Positions 1 through 11,279 of a stretch of 64,000 nt of DNA are shown here, one piece after another. Within the stretch, counting starts at the first letter, position 1. Each line of letters begins with the position of its first letter. This stretch comes from Chrysemys picta bellii. Lineage: Eukaryota > Chordata > Testudines > Emydidae. The notes under the pieces were generated by a model. The model had not been told where the DNA came from. It saw nothing but the letters and a program-made list of their open reading frames with translations, and did no database searches. Position numbers and translations under genes: made by a program. Location: NCBI RefSeq assembly GCF_011386835.1, contig NC_088795.1, forward strand, positions 119,057,434 to 119,121,433. Direction: 5' to 3'.

Positions 1-561
1 CTGTGCCCTTGGCTAATAACAGTGAGGGCGGGGGACGGGGACAGTCTTTAAATATTTAAGAAATTCATTAAGCCTCTTAGCAATCTCCTGTGAAAAGTAA
101 ATTGCAAAGTAAAAAACTTCAAATCTATTTTACTTCACCAATATGTGCTGAATGTCCCCACTAAGCAGGATGAGAAATAAATTAACAAGTAAATTAAGTG
201 TTAAAAACTTTAAAAATCCACCATAAACCAATTTAACGGATATGGCTGACTCCACTGTATTCTGGCTCCATGCTCCAATGGACTTTGTTGGCAGGTAGGA
301 TGTGGCAATAATTATTTCCTTGGCTTTGTAGCAGAGCAGAGTTGTTTAGTGGGACTTTGGAGTATCTACAAACGATAGTTTTAAACACAGGGGCCTGGAG
401 CAAGTGGGTGCTACTCAACTGACTTCAGTAAAAGTTGGACCCACTAATGTCAGCTCTGAATTTGGCCTGGTAAGGTTTAATTTGTTTATGTACATTTCAC
501 ACAGGCTGCCCAGCAGGGCAGTGGCTGCATGTGAGTTACTATTTGTAAAATGGACTTCAGA
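1..561. other. no gene recognised
   Basis: AT-rich sequence with frequent stops in all frames. I see no exon-like reading frame, no TIR or LTR pair and no known repeat consensus. Confidence 0.5.
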
Positions 562-1444
562 CTAGAGCCCAGCGCAGACACAAAAAATGTGTATCTGTAT
601 CCGATCTGCAAAAGTTGTCTGCAGATATCCACATCCATGGATGTGGATATCCGCAAATATCCACGGATTTGTAGGGCTCTAAATAGCACCACAGGTCACC
701 GCACAGCATTGACCAGTGGTGCCGGGGGGGGCTCGCCCGTCCACTTTTCACAGGGGTGGCCTCTTTCCCCTTCCCCTCTTCTTCCTCCCCATCCCCCCCT
801 TCCCCCGCATGGAGCTCAGCCGGGGAGCCTGGGCAGCTGTGGAGAGCCGCGGTGGACCCTCCACCTGCCCGCAGGGGTATGGAGGGTTGAGAGCAGCCCC
901 CAGCCATATCCCCGCCCCCCAGGCTCCCCACTTAGTCGAGGGCAGATGGAGGGTCCGCGACTCTGTGCCGGCTCCCAACAGCTGCCCGCGCGGCTCTCCC
1001 CGACCCGGCTCTGGTGGGGGTGGAGGGGCAGTGCCTCGAAGCCTCAGCCCAGCTACGGTAAGAGCTAGGCGAGCAGCTGTGAGAACCATGGCAGGGACCC
1101 TCCCTCCACCTGCCCTGGGCGGGAGGTCTGAGTGGCAAGGACATGGGCCAGGGACTGCTCAGGGCCCTCCGCCCCGGGCAGGTGAAGGATCCACCGTGGC
1201 TTCCCACAGCTGCCCGCCCAGATCTTATTATGGCCAGGCTGCAACTCTGAGGCCTGTCCCCTATGGCTGGAGCCAGAGCCAGAGCTGGGTTGGGGGGAGC
1301 CTGGGTCCCTCCACCTGCTTTGGCGAGTCTGTGCTACAGCTCCAGAGCCCTGCATGGATACAAAATTTGTATCTGCATCCGAGCTTTTATTCGCAAGAAT
1401 GGGCCATGGATATAAAGTGCAGACCCCCAGATTTGCAGGGCTCT
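562..1444. mobile_element. TIR element with GC-rich interior (hAT-like, non-autonomous)
   Basis: The ends are inverted: 'agagccc' near 565 and 'gggctct' at 1438-1444, flanked by similar 8-mers starting 'acttca' (554 and 1445), which fits a diverged 8-bp target duplication. Each end is itself a roughly 110-bp unit (564-680 and 1345-1444) that starts with 'agagccc' and closes with 'gatttg(t/c)agggctct', so two copies of a small palindromic unit bracket a GC-rich interior. The interior repeats a 'gaccctccacctgccc' motif several times. Long open frames here (up to 246 codons at 716-1456) are compositional: they overlap on both strands and resemble no family. Assignment to hAT rests only on TSD length. 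Confidence 0.45.
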
Positions 1445-2393
1445 ACTTCAACCTGAATCTTCGTTCAGTGAACATGTACCAGTTTGGTTTTGCAAAGAAT
1501 AGACAAATGCCCCTGCATGTATTTCTGCAATCAATAGAAGACTGTGCAGCAAGCTAACAGTTTCACTGCAAATCTCACACATACACTATTACTGAGAACT
1601 GAGGTTTCCTGAGGAAACGGACATGAGTCATAAAAGGAATAAGATTCTCATCTGCGTGCCATGGGGGTCAGTGCCAACCTAAAAGGTGGTGTTTATCAAT
1701 GGCTATTCTGTGACTTGTGTAAAAAAAAAAAAATAGTGGTCTAAGTCCCCTATTATCATTGGCACCCCTTTTTGGTCACCTCAGTAGAGACGCTACAGAA
1801 TAAATAAAAACAGTGAGGGGTGGGTGAGTCACGTCCCTGGGGCACAGTGGGGAGCCTGAATTGTCACTGCATAGGCTGAGAGTGTTCTATGAAGAACTGG
1901 AAAGTGGGTAAACTGCCCAAGTGCAAGGCACTCTTTACATTGGAGAAGTGTCTCTCTGTTAGGGGTTTGCACTACATCAATGTGGCTATATGAGTGCAAA
2001 AAACCCCAAGGTAGACAAGGCCTTAATCATAAACAAAAAATGGGGGAAGGGAGAAAAAAGCAAAGGTTACATTGATAAGCTCACCAAGGGACTTGGAAAG
2101 ACTGTCATTGACTTCAGTGGGTTCTGGATTTGGTCTTTGGTTACTCACTAACCTACAGGCACATCTTCAGGGCTCCCTTAAATTAGTGTTGTTTGGTGGT
2201 TTTAAACTCCGCACAGGTGACACAGCATGTACAAAGGCATGAGGCTGGAATGGGACAGGAAATAAGAGGGCGCCTAAAATTTGGCATCATTGGCATGTCA
2301 GGAAGTGAGGTCCAAGATATTAAAGTGGGACTGAGCAATGGAAGGCCTTGAAAACAAGGAAGAGCAGTGTGAGCTATTGTGTTTATCTGCTAT
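1445..2393. other. no gene recognised
   Basis: Unremarkable AT-rich sequence with an A13 run at about 1721-1733. No coding signal or repeat boundary was identified. Confidence 0.5.
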
Positions 2394-2755
2394 GAAACTC
2401 ATAGACTTTAAGACCAGAAGGGCGCATCATGATCATCTAGTCTGATGCACATCTCAAGCCTACCCACTCCTGTAATAGGCCCCTAACCTCTGGCTGAGTT
2501 ACTGAAGCCCTCAAATCATGATTTAAAGAAGTCAAGTTACAGAGAATCCACCATTTACTCTAGTTTAAACCAGCAAGTGACCCAAATCCATGCTGCAGAG
2601 GCAGGCGAAACTCTCTCACACACACACACACACACACATATTCTCTCTCTCTCTCTCTTTCTGCCAAGCTGACGTGGAGGGAAATTCCTTCCCAACCACC
2701 AAATATGGTGATGAGTTAGACCCTGAGCATATTGTTTAGACCCACCAGCCACTAC
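2394..2755 (-). mobile_element. CR1-type LINE 3' end, antisense
   Basis: Read on the - strand this is the 3'-terminal region of a sauropsid CR1 subfamily. The + strand shows the recognisable 'ccagaagggcgcatcatgat' / 'catctagtctgat' block at 2418-2450, followed by the usual untranslated region through 'ggagggaaattccttcccaa' near 2678-2697. No coding part remains. A (CA)n/(TC)n microsatellite at 2617-2660 has grown inside it. Confidence 0.55.
2617..2660. repeat. (CA)11 followed by (TC)n microsatellite
   Basis: Uninterrupted CA dinucleotides at 2617-2638 run into a TC tract at 2642-2659, inside the CR1 fragment. Confidence 0.9.
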
Positions 2756-3611
2756 TTCACTGTGTGGCTTCAGCTCCTGAAAATCCCATACACAACTACT
2801 GTGTCCTTTTCTCTTCTTTGGTTCTGGAAACCGACAAAATGAATGTGTCTCCTTTATGGACTCTCTGCAGCAGAAGAGGGAGAGTGTTTAGATAGTGTAG
2901 TGACAGGCACTTTAGAAATGTCATTAGCTTTAATTAGATTAGGTAGTATTATTCCCCTCTTCTCTGGTTGACAGTTTAGCCCCTGTACTACATTAGGTAT
3001 ACTTTGTTCTTTATAATTTCATGAAAATATTGATTAAAACCAACCAGCTGATATTGAGCAAGAAAGGAAGTGGAAAGAGTGGCTACACTCTTCAGGCCAA
3101 ATGAGAAGATTGCCTCTGGGTAAAGAGAAGAGCAACTGGTTTCCTATCTTGCCTGGAGATCTGTGATGTGGTGGGGCAGGCTGCGAGAGCAGTGAACAGT
3201 GAGGCTAAAGCACTGTGAAGAGGAGCATTAAAAAAGGCAGGTTGTTTGTAGGAGATCATAGACCACATTCTACACATACTACTCTGATGACAATAGAATT
3301 ATACCCGGCTCACAGCAGTGTAACTGAGAATAGAATGTTCATCCGTAACTGAAGAATTCTTTGTTCTCTAAATTCATTTTAACATTATTTAAAAGCAGTG
3401 TCCTTGGCAAGTTGTATCCTAATAAGTTGTTTCGTTGTTGCGTTTGAAGCAATCTATATCATTAAGTAGGATTGTCCAGAATCAGAACCACAGCTCCAAT
3501 CACTTCCAAACTTTGGTGAATTTTGGATATGAATATTTATTCAAACTTCATGGCATAGGCCTAGCTGCATAATGAGCTGAAGCAGATCACTGAATTTGAC
3601 TATTCTTTGGT
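2756..3611. other. no gene recognised
   Basis: Single-copy-looking AT-rich sequence. No splice-flanked open frame, TIR or known repeat was identified. Confidence 0.45.
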
Positions 3612-3821
3612 TTAGGGGACTTCTACACTGGCAAAGTTACAGCACCGGCAGTTACGTGCCTCTCAGAGAGCACTGAAGGGAAACCGCTGTTGTGTGTTCA
3701 CACTGTGGGTTGTGTGTTCACATTTGCAGCACTTGCAGTGATATTCGGAGCGGTGCACTCTGGGCAGCTATCCCACAGAGCACCTCTTTCTCTGCTGCCA
3801 CTAAGACTTGTGGGAAGGTGG

Positions 3822-5653
3822 ATGGGGTCGCGCGGCATCCTGGGTCCTGTCCCAATGCCCCGTGATGCATTGCTTCGCATCCCAGCAATCCCTGTGCTTC
3901 CGTCTGCATTTGACGCCATCTTTCACCGGTTTGTGGCAGTGGAGTTATTCCTTAAACTACAAAGGCAAGAGGAGTGCGACATTGATCTCACCACGCGTAC
4001 TAGCTACGACACGAGATTGCTTGTGGCATTCATGGAGGTGCTGACCACAGTGGAACGCCGCTTTTGGACTTGGGAAACAAACACTGAGTGATGGAATCAC
4101 ATCGTCATGTACGTCTGGGATGACGAGCCGTGGCTGCAGAACTTTCGGATGAGGAAAGCCACATTCATGGGACTATGTGATGAGCCCTGTGGCGCAAGGA
4201 CACGAGAATGAGAACTGCCTTGTCTTTGGAGAAGCGTGTGGCAATTTCACTGTGGAAGCTGGCCACTCTAGACTGCTACCGATCAGTTGCTAACCAGTCT
4301 GGAGTGGGAAAGTTGACCATTGGTGTTGATGAAAGTGTGCAGGGCCATTAATCACATCCTGCTCCAAAAGACCAGGCAATGTGCGTGACATTGTAGATGG
4401 CTTTGCACAAATGGGCTTCCCTAACTGCAGAGGGGCGATAGATGGCACGCACATTCCAATTCTGGCACCAGACCACCTAGCCACCGAGTACATTCATCGC
4501 AAGGGGTATTTCTCAATGGTTCTCCAAGCGCTTGTGGATCACCGTGGGCATTTCATGGACATTAACACAGGCTGGTCCAGAAAGGTGCATTACGCACGCA
4601 TCTTTCGGAACACTGGCCTGTTCAATAAGCTGCAAGCAGGGACTTTCTTCCTGGACCAGAATATCGCTGTAGGGGAAGCCGAAATGCCCATTGTGAGCCT
4701 GGGAGACCCCGCCTACCCCTTAATGCCATGGCTTATGAAGCCATACACGGGGCAACTTGACAGCAGCAAGGAGTGGTTCAACAACAAGCTGAGCAAGTGC
4801 AGAATGACTGTTGAGTGTGCATTTGGCCGTTTAAAAGCCCACTGGCAATGCCTGTATGGGGAGCTGGACCTGGCTGATGACAATATTCCTATGCTTATAG
4901 CCACGTGCTGTATGCTCCATAATATTTGTGAAGGGAAGGGTGAAAGCTTCACTCAGGGCCGGACCGAAGAGGTTCAGCGCCTGGAGGCTGAGTTTGAACA
5001 GACAGAGTATAGGCGCCGACTTCCTCTTTGCCCGGCGAGTGTTTGACCACCACCCCCACACTATGGCCCCGCTCCTGCGCCACCTCTTCCTGCCCAGCAC
5101 CGCCCTCACCGCACCCCCATTCCACCCCTTCCCCAAAGTCCCCACCCTACACCGCCTTTTCTCACCTCAGCCCCGCCCTCTTTCTGCCCCCATTCCACCC
5201 CCCTCCCCAAGACCCTGCCTCTTCTCCACCTCCTCCCCTGAGCGCACTACGTCACCGCTCCTCCCCCTTCCTCCTGGAAAGCCCTAAGTGCCGCCAAACA
5301 GCTGTTAGGCGGTGGGGGGCTGGAAGCGCTGGGAGGGAGGAGGAGGAGCGGGGACACAGCGTGCTCGGGGGGGGGGAGAAGGAGGTGCGGGGAGCTTGGC
5401 TGCCAGTGGGTACAGAGCACCTGCTAGTTTTTCCCTGTGGGTGCTCCAGCACCGGAGCACCCATGGAGTCGGCGTCTATGAGGCAGAGAACAGGGCTATT
5501 AGAGGGGCACAGAGTGGAGCCATAAGGATCAGGGATGCCTTGAAGCAGCAATTTGAAGCTGAAATGCTAGGAAGTGATTGGTGCACGTGGTGCAATAAGG
5601 GGGTTGAACATAATTGTATGTTGCTTTGCAGTGCTCTTTTTGCTTTCACTTAA
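3822..5653 (+). pseudogene. Harbinger (HARBI1-like) DDE transposase, broken
   Basis: In active PIF/Harbinger elements this protein cuts and joins the transposon ends. An N-terminal part lies at about 3900-4091. The main frame (4381-5046) keeps the DDE-fold signatures: 'GAIDGTHIPI' with the first Asp, 'GDPAYPLMPW' with the second Asp, and 'MTVECAFGRLKAHW' with the Glu. A C-terminal piece ('RAIRGAQSGAIRIRDALKQQ') is recovered at 5484-5653 after the inserted element. The region between 4090 and 4380 needs several frame changes, so there is no intact N-terminus. The ending is followed by AATAAA at 5656-5661. The family match is strong, and I see no sign of host domestication. Confidence 0.85.
5011..5476. 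mobile_element. 466-bp TIR element inserted in the Harbinger transposase
   Basis: The ends are 'aggcgccga' (5011) and 'tcggcgtc' (to 5476), inverted with one mismatch, flanked by 'tat' on both sides (5008-5010 and 5477-5479). The transposase reading picks up again just outside each end, which proves an insertion. The interior is GC-rich with a G-run at 5369-5378 and no recognised coding sequence. Superfamily is uncertain; the 3-bp duplication would suit another Harbinger-type MITE. Confidence 0.65.
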
Positions 5654-5655
5654 TA

Positions 5656-5693
5656 GAATAAAGATTGCTTTCAAACCAACACAATTCTTTTAT
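5656..5693. promoter_or_regulatory. paired convergent poly(A) signals of the Harbinger element
   Basis: AATAAA at 5656-5661 (+) lies just after the transposase, and TTTATT at 5688-5693 reads AATAAA on the - strand, about 100 bp after the end of the Myb-like gene. The spacing of about 27 bp explains how two convergent genes share one short terminator region. Confidence 0.55.
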
Positions 5694-5796
5694 TAAAAGA
5701 CAACAACTGAAGGAGAGAGTCTAATGAAAAAATACATCAGCAGGGAGGGGGATGGGGGAAGGGAAGGTCCCAAGAGGAGGAGGGGTCCTAGGACGG

Positions 5797-7585
5797 CTAA
5801 AGATTTGTGTATGTCCAGCGATCATATCCAACTTTCTCCTTTGGAGTACAGTGCAGCGGGTAGTGTACTTCAGCAGGGTCCAACTGCAGAGGGATGGGTG
5901 TTGAGTGCAGTAGGTAGTGGGAGTCCGCAGTGCTGGATGGACTGTGAGGAGGGAGGAGTGGAATGCTGCGGGTAGCGAGTGGAGCCAGGAGGTTAATAAG
6001 AGTGAGTTGGCGGTGTCCGTGGGGCACACGGGAAAGAGTTTTGCGACAGCGGCTGCAGGGGAGGGCGGGCGCAGAGCTGCTTGGTTTGAAGAGCTAGTAT
6101 TGCCTGGACCATGTCTGCTTGGCATTCCATAACGTTTAAGAGCCACTCCATGGCTTCTTTCTGGTGTGCCACGTTCTCCTTTCGGTCCCTCTTCTCGCTG
6201 TCCCGCCACTCCTTCAATTCCTGTTTCTTGGCGACAGAGTGCATCATAACCTCACGAAGAAAGTCCTCCTTAGTTCTTCTTGGCCGCTTTCTAATTCTGT
6301 GCAGCCATTCTGCCGCCTATAACAAAGGGGGAGGCTAGGCTCCCAAGATCATCTCTGTGGAGTTTAAATGCAACATTTTACAGACGCAGTATTGTTTGCA
6401 ACACAGACAACAGTGATTCAGTGCTTTAAAACACAACCAGTACTCCCACACCTGTCACTAACGGGCTGACCCCAGACAAGCACACATGAGCCACAAGACC
6501 TCCAAAATTGTGAGTAGTCGCAGGGGCAGGTAAATCAGTCTTCCCGGACCCTGCTGTTCACTGGGCACGTGGCTCTTGGGGAGAGCCAGCACTATAGGGG
6601 GGGGGCCTAATAATCATTCCTGTCCCCACACTTTCCACAGGATGTGATTATAATGGAAGCTATCTCGCTGCTGAGGGTGAGCAGGGAATCAAGGGAGGGT
6701 CGTCTCCAAGTCTGCGGCTTCCGCCCTGGCCCCTATGCGGCTCGTCTGTGTGCAGCAATGGTCCCTCCCTCCCCGACGCCCCCGTGATGGCACAGTGGCG
6801 CAGGAAAATTACCATTAATGGGCCAAGAGACAAAGCAGCTCTGCTGAAGAACCTGCGGCAGTAGATTGCCCAGTATCTCCACGAGAGTTTCCTGGAGATC
6901 TCTGAGGGAGATTCCCATGAAGTGAGGGAGTCAGTCAATAGCCTGTCCCGCTGCTCAGACTAGGCATGCGGTGGGAGACAAGCCTGCTCTCTGCAATCCT
7001 CCTGCCCCCAACAACTCAGTTCAGCAATTCCCAAAATTAGATCCAACTGCTGTGACTGGCTAGGCTCCTCCAGGGTAGAAAAGAGCTCCTGGCTGCATGC
7101 ATCTCTGCCTCTGGATGCATCCCCCTCCCCCTCCACATCTTCATCCAGGATTTCCTCCTCTTGGCTCGGTCCACTCTTGACTGGCACGCAAGCCAACGAA
7201 GTATTCACAGGGGCCTTCGCAGTGGAGGTTGGTCACCACTGAGTATCGCATCCAGCTCTTTGTAGAACCGGCAGCTCAAGGGCGCAGCACCGGAGCGGCG
7301 GTTTGCCTCCCGCACCTTGTGGTAGGCATTCCGCAGCTCCTTCACTTTTACCCTACATTGTAATGTGTCCCAGTTATGGCCCCTTTCTATCATGCATCGA
7401 GAAATCTGTCCGTAGGTATAATTCCTACCGCTGGAGCGCAGCTGGGACTGCACAGCCTCCTCTCCCCAAATGCTGATAAGGTCCAGCAGCTCGGCATTGC
7501 TCCAAGCGGGGGATTGCCTGGTGCATGGAGCAGGCATGGCCACCTGGAAAGATGCGCTGAGACCACTGCACGTATCACCGAGCAA
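5797..7585 (-). pseudogene. Harbinger accessory Myb/SANT-like gene, broken
   Basis: PIF/Harbinger elements encode a second, DNA-binding protein that assists the transposase. Reading leftward, the trihelix/Myb-like domain occupies 7585-7205: it opens with 'SPAWSNAELLDLISIWGEE' and continues through 'RGHNWDTLQCRVKVKELRNAY' and 'CRFYKELDAIL'. An acidic linker follows in another frame at 7208-6960 ('SQEEEILDEDVEGEGD'). After a non-matching stretch of about 600 bp (6340-6950), which could be an intron or an insertion, the basic region 'KRPRRTKEDFLREVMMHS' and a coiled-coil-like segment resume at about 6300-5993. The proline-rich tail ends near 5797 in a further frame. At least two frameshifts make it non-functional. 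Confidence 0.75.
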
Positions 7586-7877
7586 ACAGGAAGGGGACTT
7601 TCATATTTGCAAAGGAATTTACGGGGTGGGGATGATGGTTGGTCACCTGAGGGCAGGGCAGTAGAGTTCAAACCGATGACCAGAGAGGTGAGAACAGTGG
7701 GACACCTCCCGGAGGCCAATCACAGCGCTGTAATCGCCATGGTGTCTGCACTGAAACTTCAGTGCTGTAGCCCCGGTGCAGAAAGCTGTACGCCTCTCGT
7801 TGGGGTGGGTTTTTTAAAGCGTTACAACTGTGCAGTTTCTGCGCACTAAGTGGCTTGGCAGTGTGTACACCTCATTA

Positions 7878-8297
7878 GAGTCAGACTGAATCTGGTTCCA
7901 AACACCACAGCTTGAGGCCATCTCTAATCATGATATATTTTTGAGCTTGTAATACATTTAATAGTAATGGCGGAAGTGTTTTAGTGGGAGTTGGCTCAGA
8001 TAGATTAAAGATTCCCCTCCCATTACCACAGTTACAATCACCTATTTTTAGAATCAAACCTGAAGCAAACCCTTTTGGGGGGTTGTAAATGTAGTGGAGA
8101 GCTTATTACAGGATTACAAGGCAAGGAAATTCCTGATCAGCTGATCCTTTAGTAGTACTAGGAACTCTAGTTATCACAGTAGCTCTCCAAAAAGAATGGC
8201 AGGCAGAATTTTGGTAGGAAAAAAAAAATCCTTCTTCAATAATTATATGGTATAAAAGAATCTGGTTATGAAAAAATTGAATTAAATTAAATAACAA
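7878..8297. other. no gene recognised
   Basis: AT-rich flank between the Harbinger element and the CR1 fragment, with no supported feature. Confidence 0.45.
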
Positions 8298-8690
8298 TGT
8301 AGTGATCAATGGCTCAATGTCTAGTTGGTATCAAGCGGAGTGCCCCAGGGGCCAGTTTTGTTCAACATCTTTAGTAATGATCTGGATGATGGGATTAATT
8401 GCACCTTCAGCAAGTTCGCAGATGACACTAAGCTGGGGGGAGAGGTAGATATGCTGGAGAGTAGGGATAGGGTCCAAAGTGACCTAGACAAATTGGAGGA
8501 TTGGGTCAAAAGAAATCTGATGAGGTTCAACAAGTCCTGCACTTAGGAAGAAAGAATCCCATGCACCGCTACAGGCTGGGGACCAACTGGCTAAGCAGCA
8601 AGTCTGCAGGAAAGGACCTGGGGTATATGGTGGATGAGAAGCTGGATATGGGTCAGCAATGTGCCCTCGTTGCCAAGAAAACACATAGAA
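8298..8690 (+). pseudogene. CR1 LINE reverse transcriptase fragment
   Basis: An open stretch (about 8325-8546) encodes the RT palm: the '[15 protein letters not shown]' block, then 'FADDTKLGG', the LINE form of the catalytic YADD box, then '[12 protein letters not shown]'. A deletion after 8536 shifts the frame, but recognisable sequence continues to 'gccctcgttgccaagaaaac' at about 8682. Both the 5' part and the 3' tail are missing, so this is an internal scrap of an old insertion. Confidence 0.85.
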
Positions 8691-9115
8691 GACACAATGG
8701 TGAGTAAAATTTATGACTGTCTGTGATAATTGTGCAATGATTATGTTATAAAACTAGTGCACATGGATATATCAAAATGCGATGCAAGCTAAACTTGCCT
8801 TTTGCCTTTGGTTCCTTCGGCATGCAGAGAAGCAGGACTTTGTACATTCCTTGTAGATAAACAAGACTCATCATAGAAAATACCAGACTCCATCATCAAT
8901 TTTTACTCCAACCTGGAGTAGGGCCCTGAACTTTGACTAGCCACTCAAGTCAAAAAGGAGTAACATTGTATTTGACATTTTAGTTTAATCTGTTTGAGAA
9001 CATCTGTTTTCAAACCAGAGCATAAAAACAATGCTGAAACCACTATAATCAGGCTTATACAATCATTATTAAAAAACACACCATAACATCTTCATATGCT
9101 AATAACTACATAGGT
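8691..9115. other. no gene recognised
   Basis: No coding or repeat identity was assigned. Confidence 0.4.
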
Positions 9116-9177
9116 ACAGTGTTTCCATAAAAAGAACAGGAGTACTTGTGGCACCTTAGAGACTAACAAATTTATTT

Positions 9178-9214
9178 GAGCGTAAGCTTTCATGGGCTAC
9201 AGCCCACTTCATCG
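9178..9214 (-). ncRNA. hammerhead-ribozyme-like motif, PLE left arm
   Basis: On the - strand the core reads C-CGATGA, then a stem II of GGGC/GCCC type, then GAAA, then 'gcttacgctc'. The U of the CUGA core is replaced by C. Confidence 0.35.
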
Positions 9215-9433
9215 GATGCATAGAATGGAACATATAGTAAGGAGATATATATACACATACAGAGAACATGAAAAGGTGGGAGTTGCTCTACCAACTCTAA
9301 GAGGCTAATTAATTAAGATGAGCAATTATCAGCAGGAGAAAATAAACTTGTGTAGTGATAATCAAGATGGCCCATTTCATGTTCTCTTTATGTGTATATA
9401 TATCTCCTTACTATATGTTCCATTCTATGGAAC

Positions 9434-9470
9434 CGATGAAGTGGGCTGTAGCCCACAAAAGCTTATGCTC
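9434..9470 (+). ncRNA. hammerhead-ribozyme-like motif, PLE right arm
   Basis: 'cgatga' core, then stem II gtgggc-tgta-gcccac (perfect 6 bp), then 'aaaa' where the consensus has GAAA, then stem III agc-ttat-gct. Two core substitutions suggest this copy is inactive. Confidence 0.35.
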
Positions 9471-9569
9471 AAATAAATTTGTTAGTCTCTAAGGTGCCAC
9501 AAGTACTCCTGTTCTTTTTGCGGATACAGACTAACACGACTGCTACTCTGAAACCTGTCAGTGTTTCCA

Positions 9570-10777
9570 CAGTCATAACACTAGGCCAAATTCATCCCTA
9601 GAGTAACTCCAATCAAATGAAAATATTAAGATCACTAGAATTGTTTCCATGGGAAATTTTTTCTTCTTCCAGCTGTTTTAAAACAAATGAGTGCATACAA
9701 CTCACACACTCCATCACTGGGCTACTGCATCAAAACCAGCAAGTGAATTTTACTATAAACGTAAGTGAAAAGTTGTTACTAGTATCATAAAAGAAGTAAT
9801 GTGTTTGGAAATGTGTGGCATTTAATTTTTATAATCATTGGGGTATTACAGCTGGAAAATAGATCTCAAACTTAGAAGCTTAAAATAAGTTTAAGTTGTG
9901 CTTAAACGTTAGATAATTCTTCTTCATGTGTATTTAGGGTCTGGTTAAGAAAAGGTACCTTATTTGAGAGAGATGATAGATAATTAATGGGTATCTACAT
10001 CTGCTGCAGGTTTAGCAATTAGATATAAATAATAATAGTAATAATTAATTAATAATAATACCACAGCAGAAAGCACTATATTAAAACCTAAGAAAATAGA
10101 TCCTTTCTCTTCCCATTTTTTAGTCAGTGCTGAACATCAAGGACCTAGATTATTGAGTCTTTTCCTCGTTTGCCCTAAGGTGGCAAAATAAACAAATGTT
10201 TTTAATTAATGCTCTGTTTCTGATAGTAGAGTAATTACTGCTATCACATTCAGCAGTTGACATTATTGCTGGAGATACTCCAGATTTACTCAGACATTGT
10301 ACCTCTATTAACCTGTAGGTTGCATTTTTCAGTTATTAAAATGTCAGTATTTACTAGCTGAAAAAGTTATAGCTGTCCTTATCAGTTATGTTACACCCTC
10401 TGATTACATATGAACAAGCTGAGAAATTGTTACTCTGTGAAATGTATGTTCCTTCTGGAGAGCTCTTATCTGTTCAAGCTATAACTTGAACAAAGACAGG
10501 GTGAGAGAGAGAGAGATATGGAAAACACCTACTTTCACAGATGGAAAGTTACCTGATGATGCTGAAACACTTCTCATTTCCTCAATATGTTCATAAGTGA
10601 ATATTTTGCATCAAAAGAAAAGTCTTTGTATTATAAATGCAAAGATGTTAGCTTGACACCTCTGAGTGTCAGACAGTGGGCAGTTTCCTCTGTGATGTGA
10701 CACCTTCTGAGAAAATGATGAGGTGTAGCAGAAGACTAACATTATCATTTACCTAGGTAAAGCCCAAGGGAAGCAAA
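9570..10777. other. no gene recognised; AT-rich
   Basis: Contains an ATT/TAA-rich tract at about 10026-10062 and a short GA tract at 10505-10517. No exon or repeat family was identified. Confidence 0.45.
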
Positions 10778-11183
10778 CTATTCCCCCTTATAACATTCAA
10801 AAACCAGTTGGAGAACACTTCAAACTCCCTGGCCACTCGATTACAGACCTAAAAGTCGCAATATTACACCAAAAAAATTCAAAAACAGACTCCAATGAGA
10901 GACTGCTGAATTGGAATTAATTTGCAAATTGAACACCATTAAATTAGGCTTGAATAAAGACTGGGAGTGGATGGGCCATTACACAAAGTAAAACTATTTC
11001 CCCATGCTTATTTCTCTCCTCCTCCCCGCCCCCCCAGTTCCTCATATCTCCTTGTCAGTGGCTGGAAATGGGCCATTTTCATTACCACTACAAACAGTTC
11101 TTTTTCTCTCCTGCTGATAAAAGCTCACCTTAACTGATCACTCTCCTTATAGTGTGTATGGTAACACCCATTGTTTCATGTTC

Positions 11184-11184
<1 letters not shown>

Positions 11185-11254
<70 letters not shown>
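11185..11254. repeat. (TATC)17 microsatellite within PLE tail
   Basis: An almost perfect tetranucleotide array. In the other PLE tails here the same position carries a short 'gtgtatatatatctcc' tract, so the array probably grew from that seed. Confidence 0.9.
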
Positions 11255-11255
<1 letters not shown>

Positions 11256-11279
11256 CCTACTGTATTTTCCTACATGCAT

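Larger units (their letters stand above)
3615..7874. mobile_element. PIF/Harbinger DNA transposon carrying both accessory and transposase genes
   Basis: The left end, 'ggggacttctacactggcaa' at 3615, matches the reverse complement of the right end ('ggcttggcagtgtgtacac' near 7851-7870). Both are flanked by the 3-bp 'tta' expected for Harbinger (3612-3614 and 7875-7877). The element encodes a DDE transposase on + and a Myb/SANT-like protein on -, arranged tail to tail with nearly abutting poly(A) signals at 5656-5661 (+) and 5688-5693 (-). Both genes are frameshifted and a 466-bp TIR element interrupts the transposase, so the copy is dead. Having both genes in one unit marks it as the descendant of an autonomous element. 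Confidence 0.85.
9128..9558. mobile_element. palindromic Penelope-like element tail pair (non-coding)
   Basis: Two PLE 3' tails are joined head to head with their tails outward. The left arm (about 9129-9340) is the reverse complement of the right arm (about 9376-9557). The insertion is flanked by an 11-bp duplication 'cagtgtttcca' (9117-9127 and 9559-9569). No reading frame is left. The right arm has the complete 3' terminus through 'gctactctgaaacc'. The left arm stops about 37 bp short of it, at the 'aaaaagaac' position. Both arms contain the hammerhead-like motif. Confidence 0.75.

Noticed and set aside
716..1456. 246-codon open frame
   Set aside because: It lies in GC-rich repeat sequence with long overlapping frames on both strands, has no domain resemblance, and spans the terminal unit of a TIR element.
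4381..5046. Domesticated HARBI1 host gene
   Set aside because: It lies between Harbinger termini, has no intact N-terminus and its C-terminus is interrupted by another insertion; the host HARBI1 gene would be outside a transposon and intact.
11185..11254. Possible CRISPR-like or satellite array
   Set aside because: Simple tetranucleotide microsatellite with no spacers.
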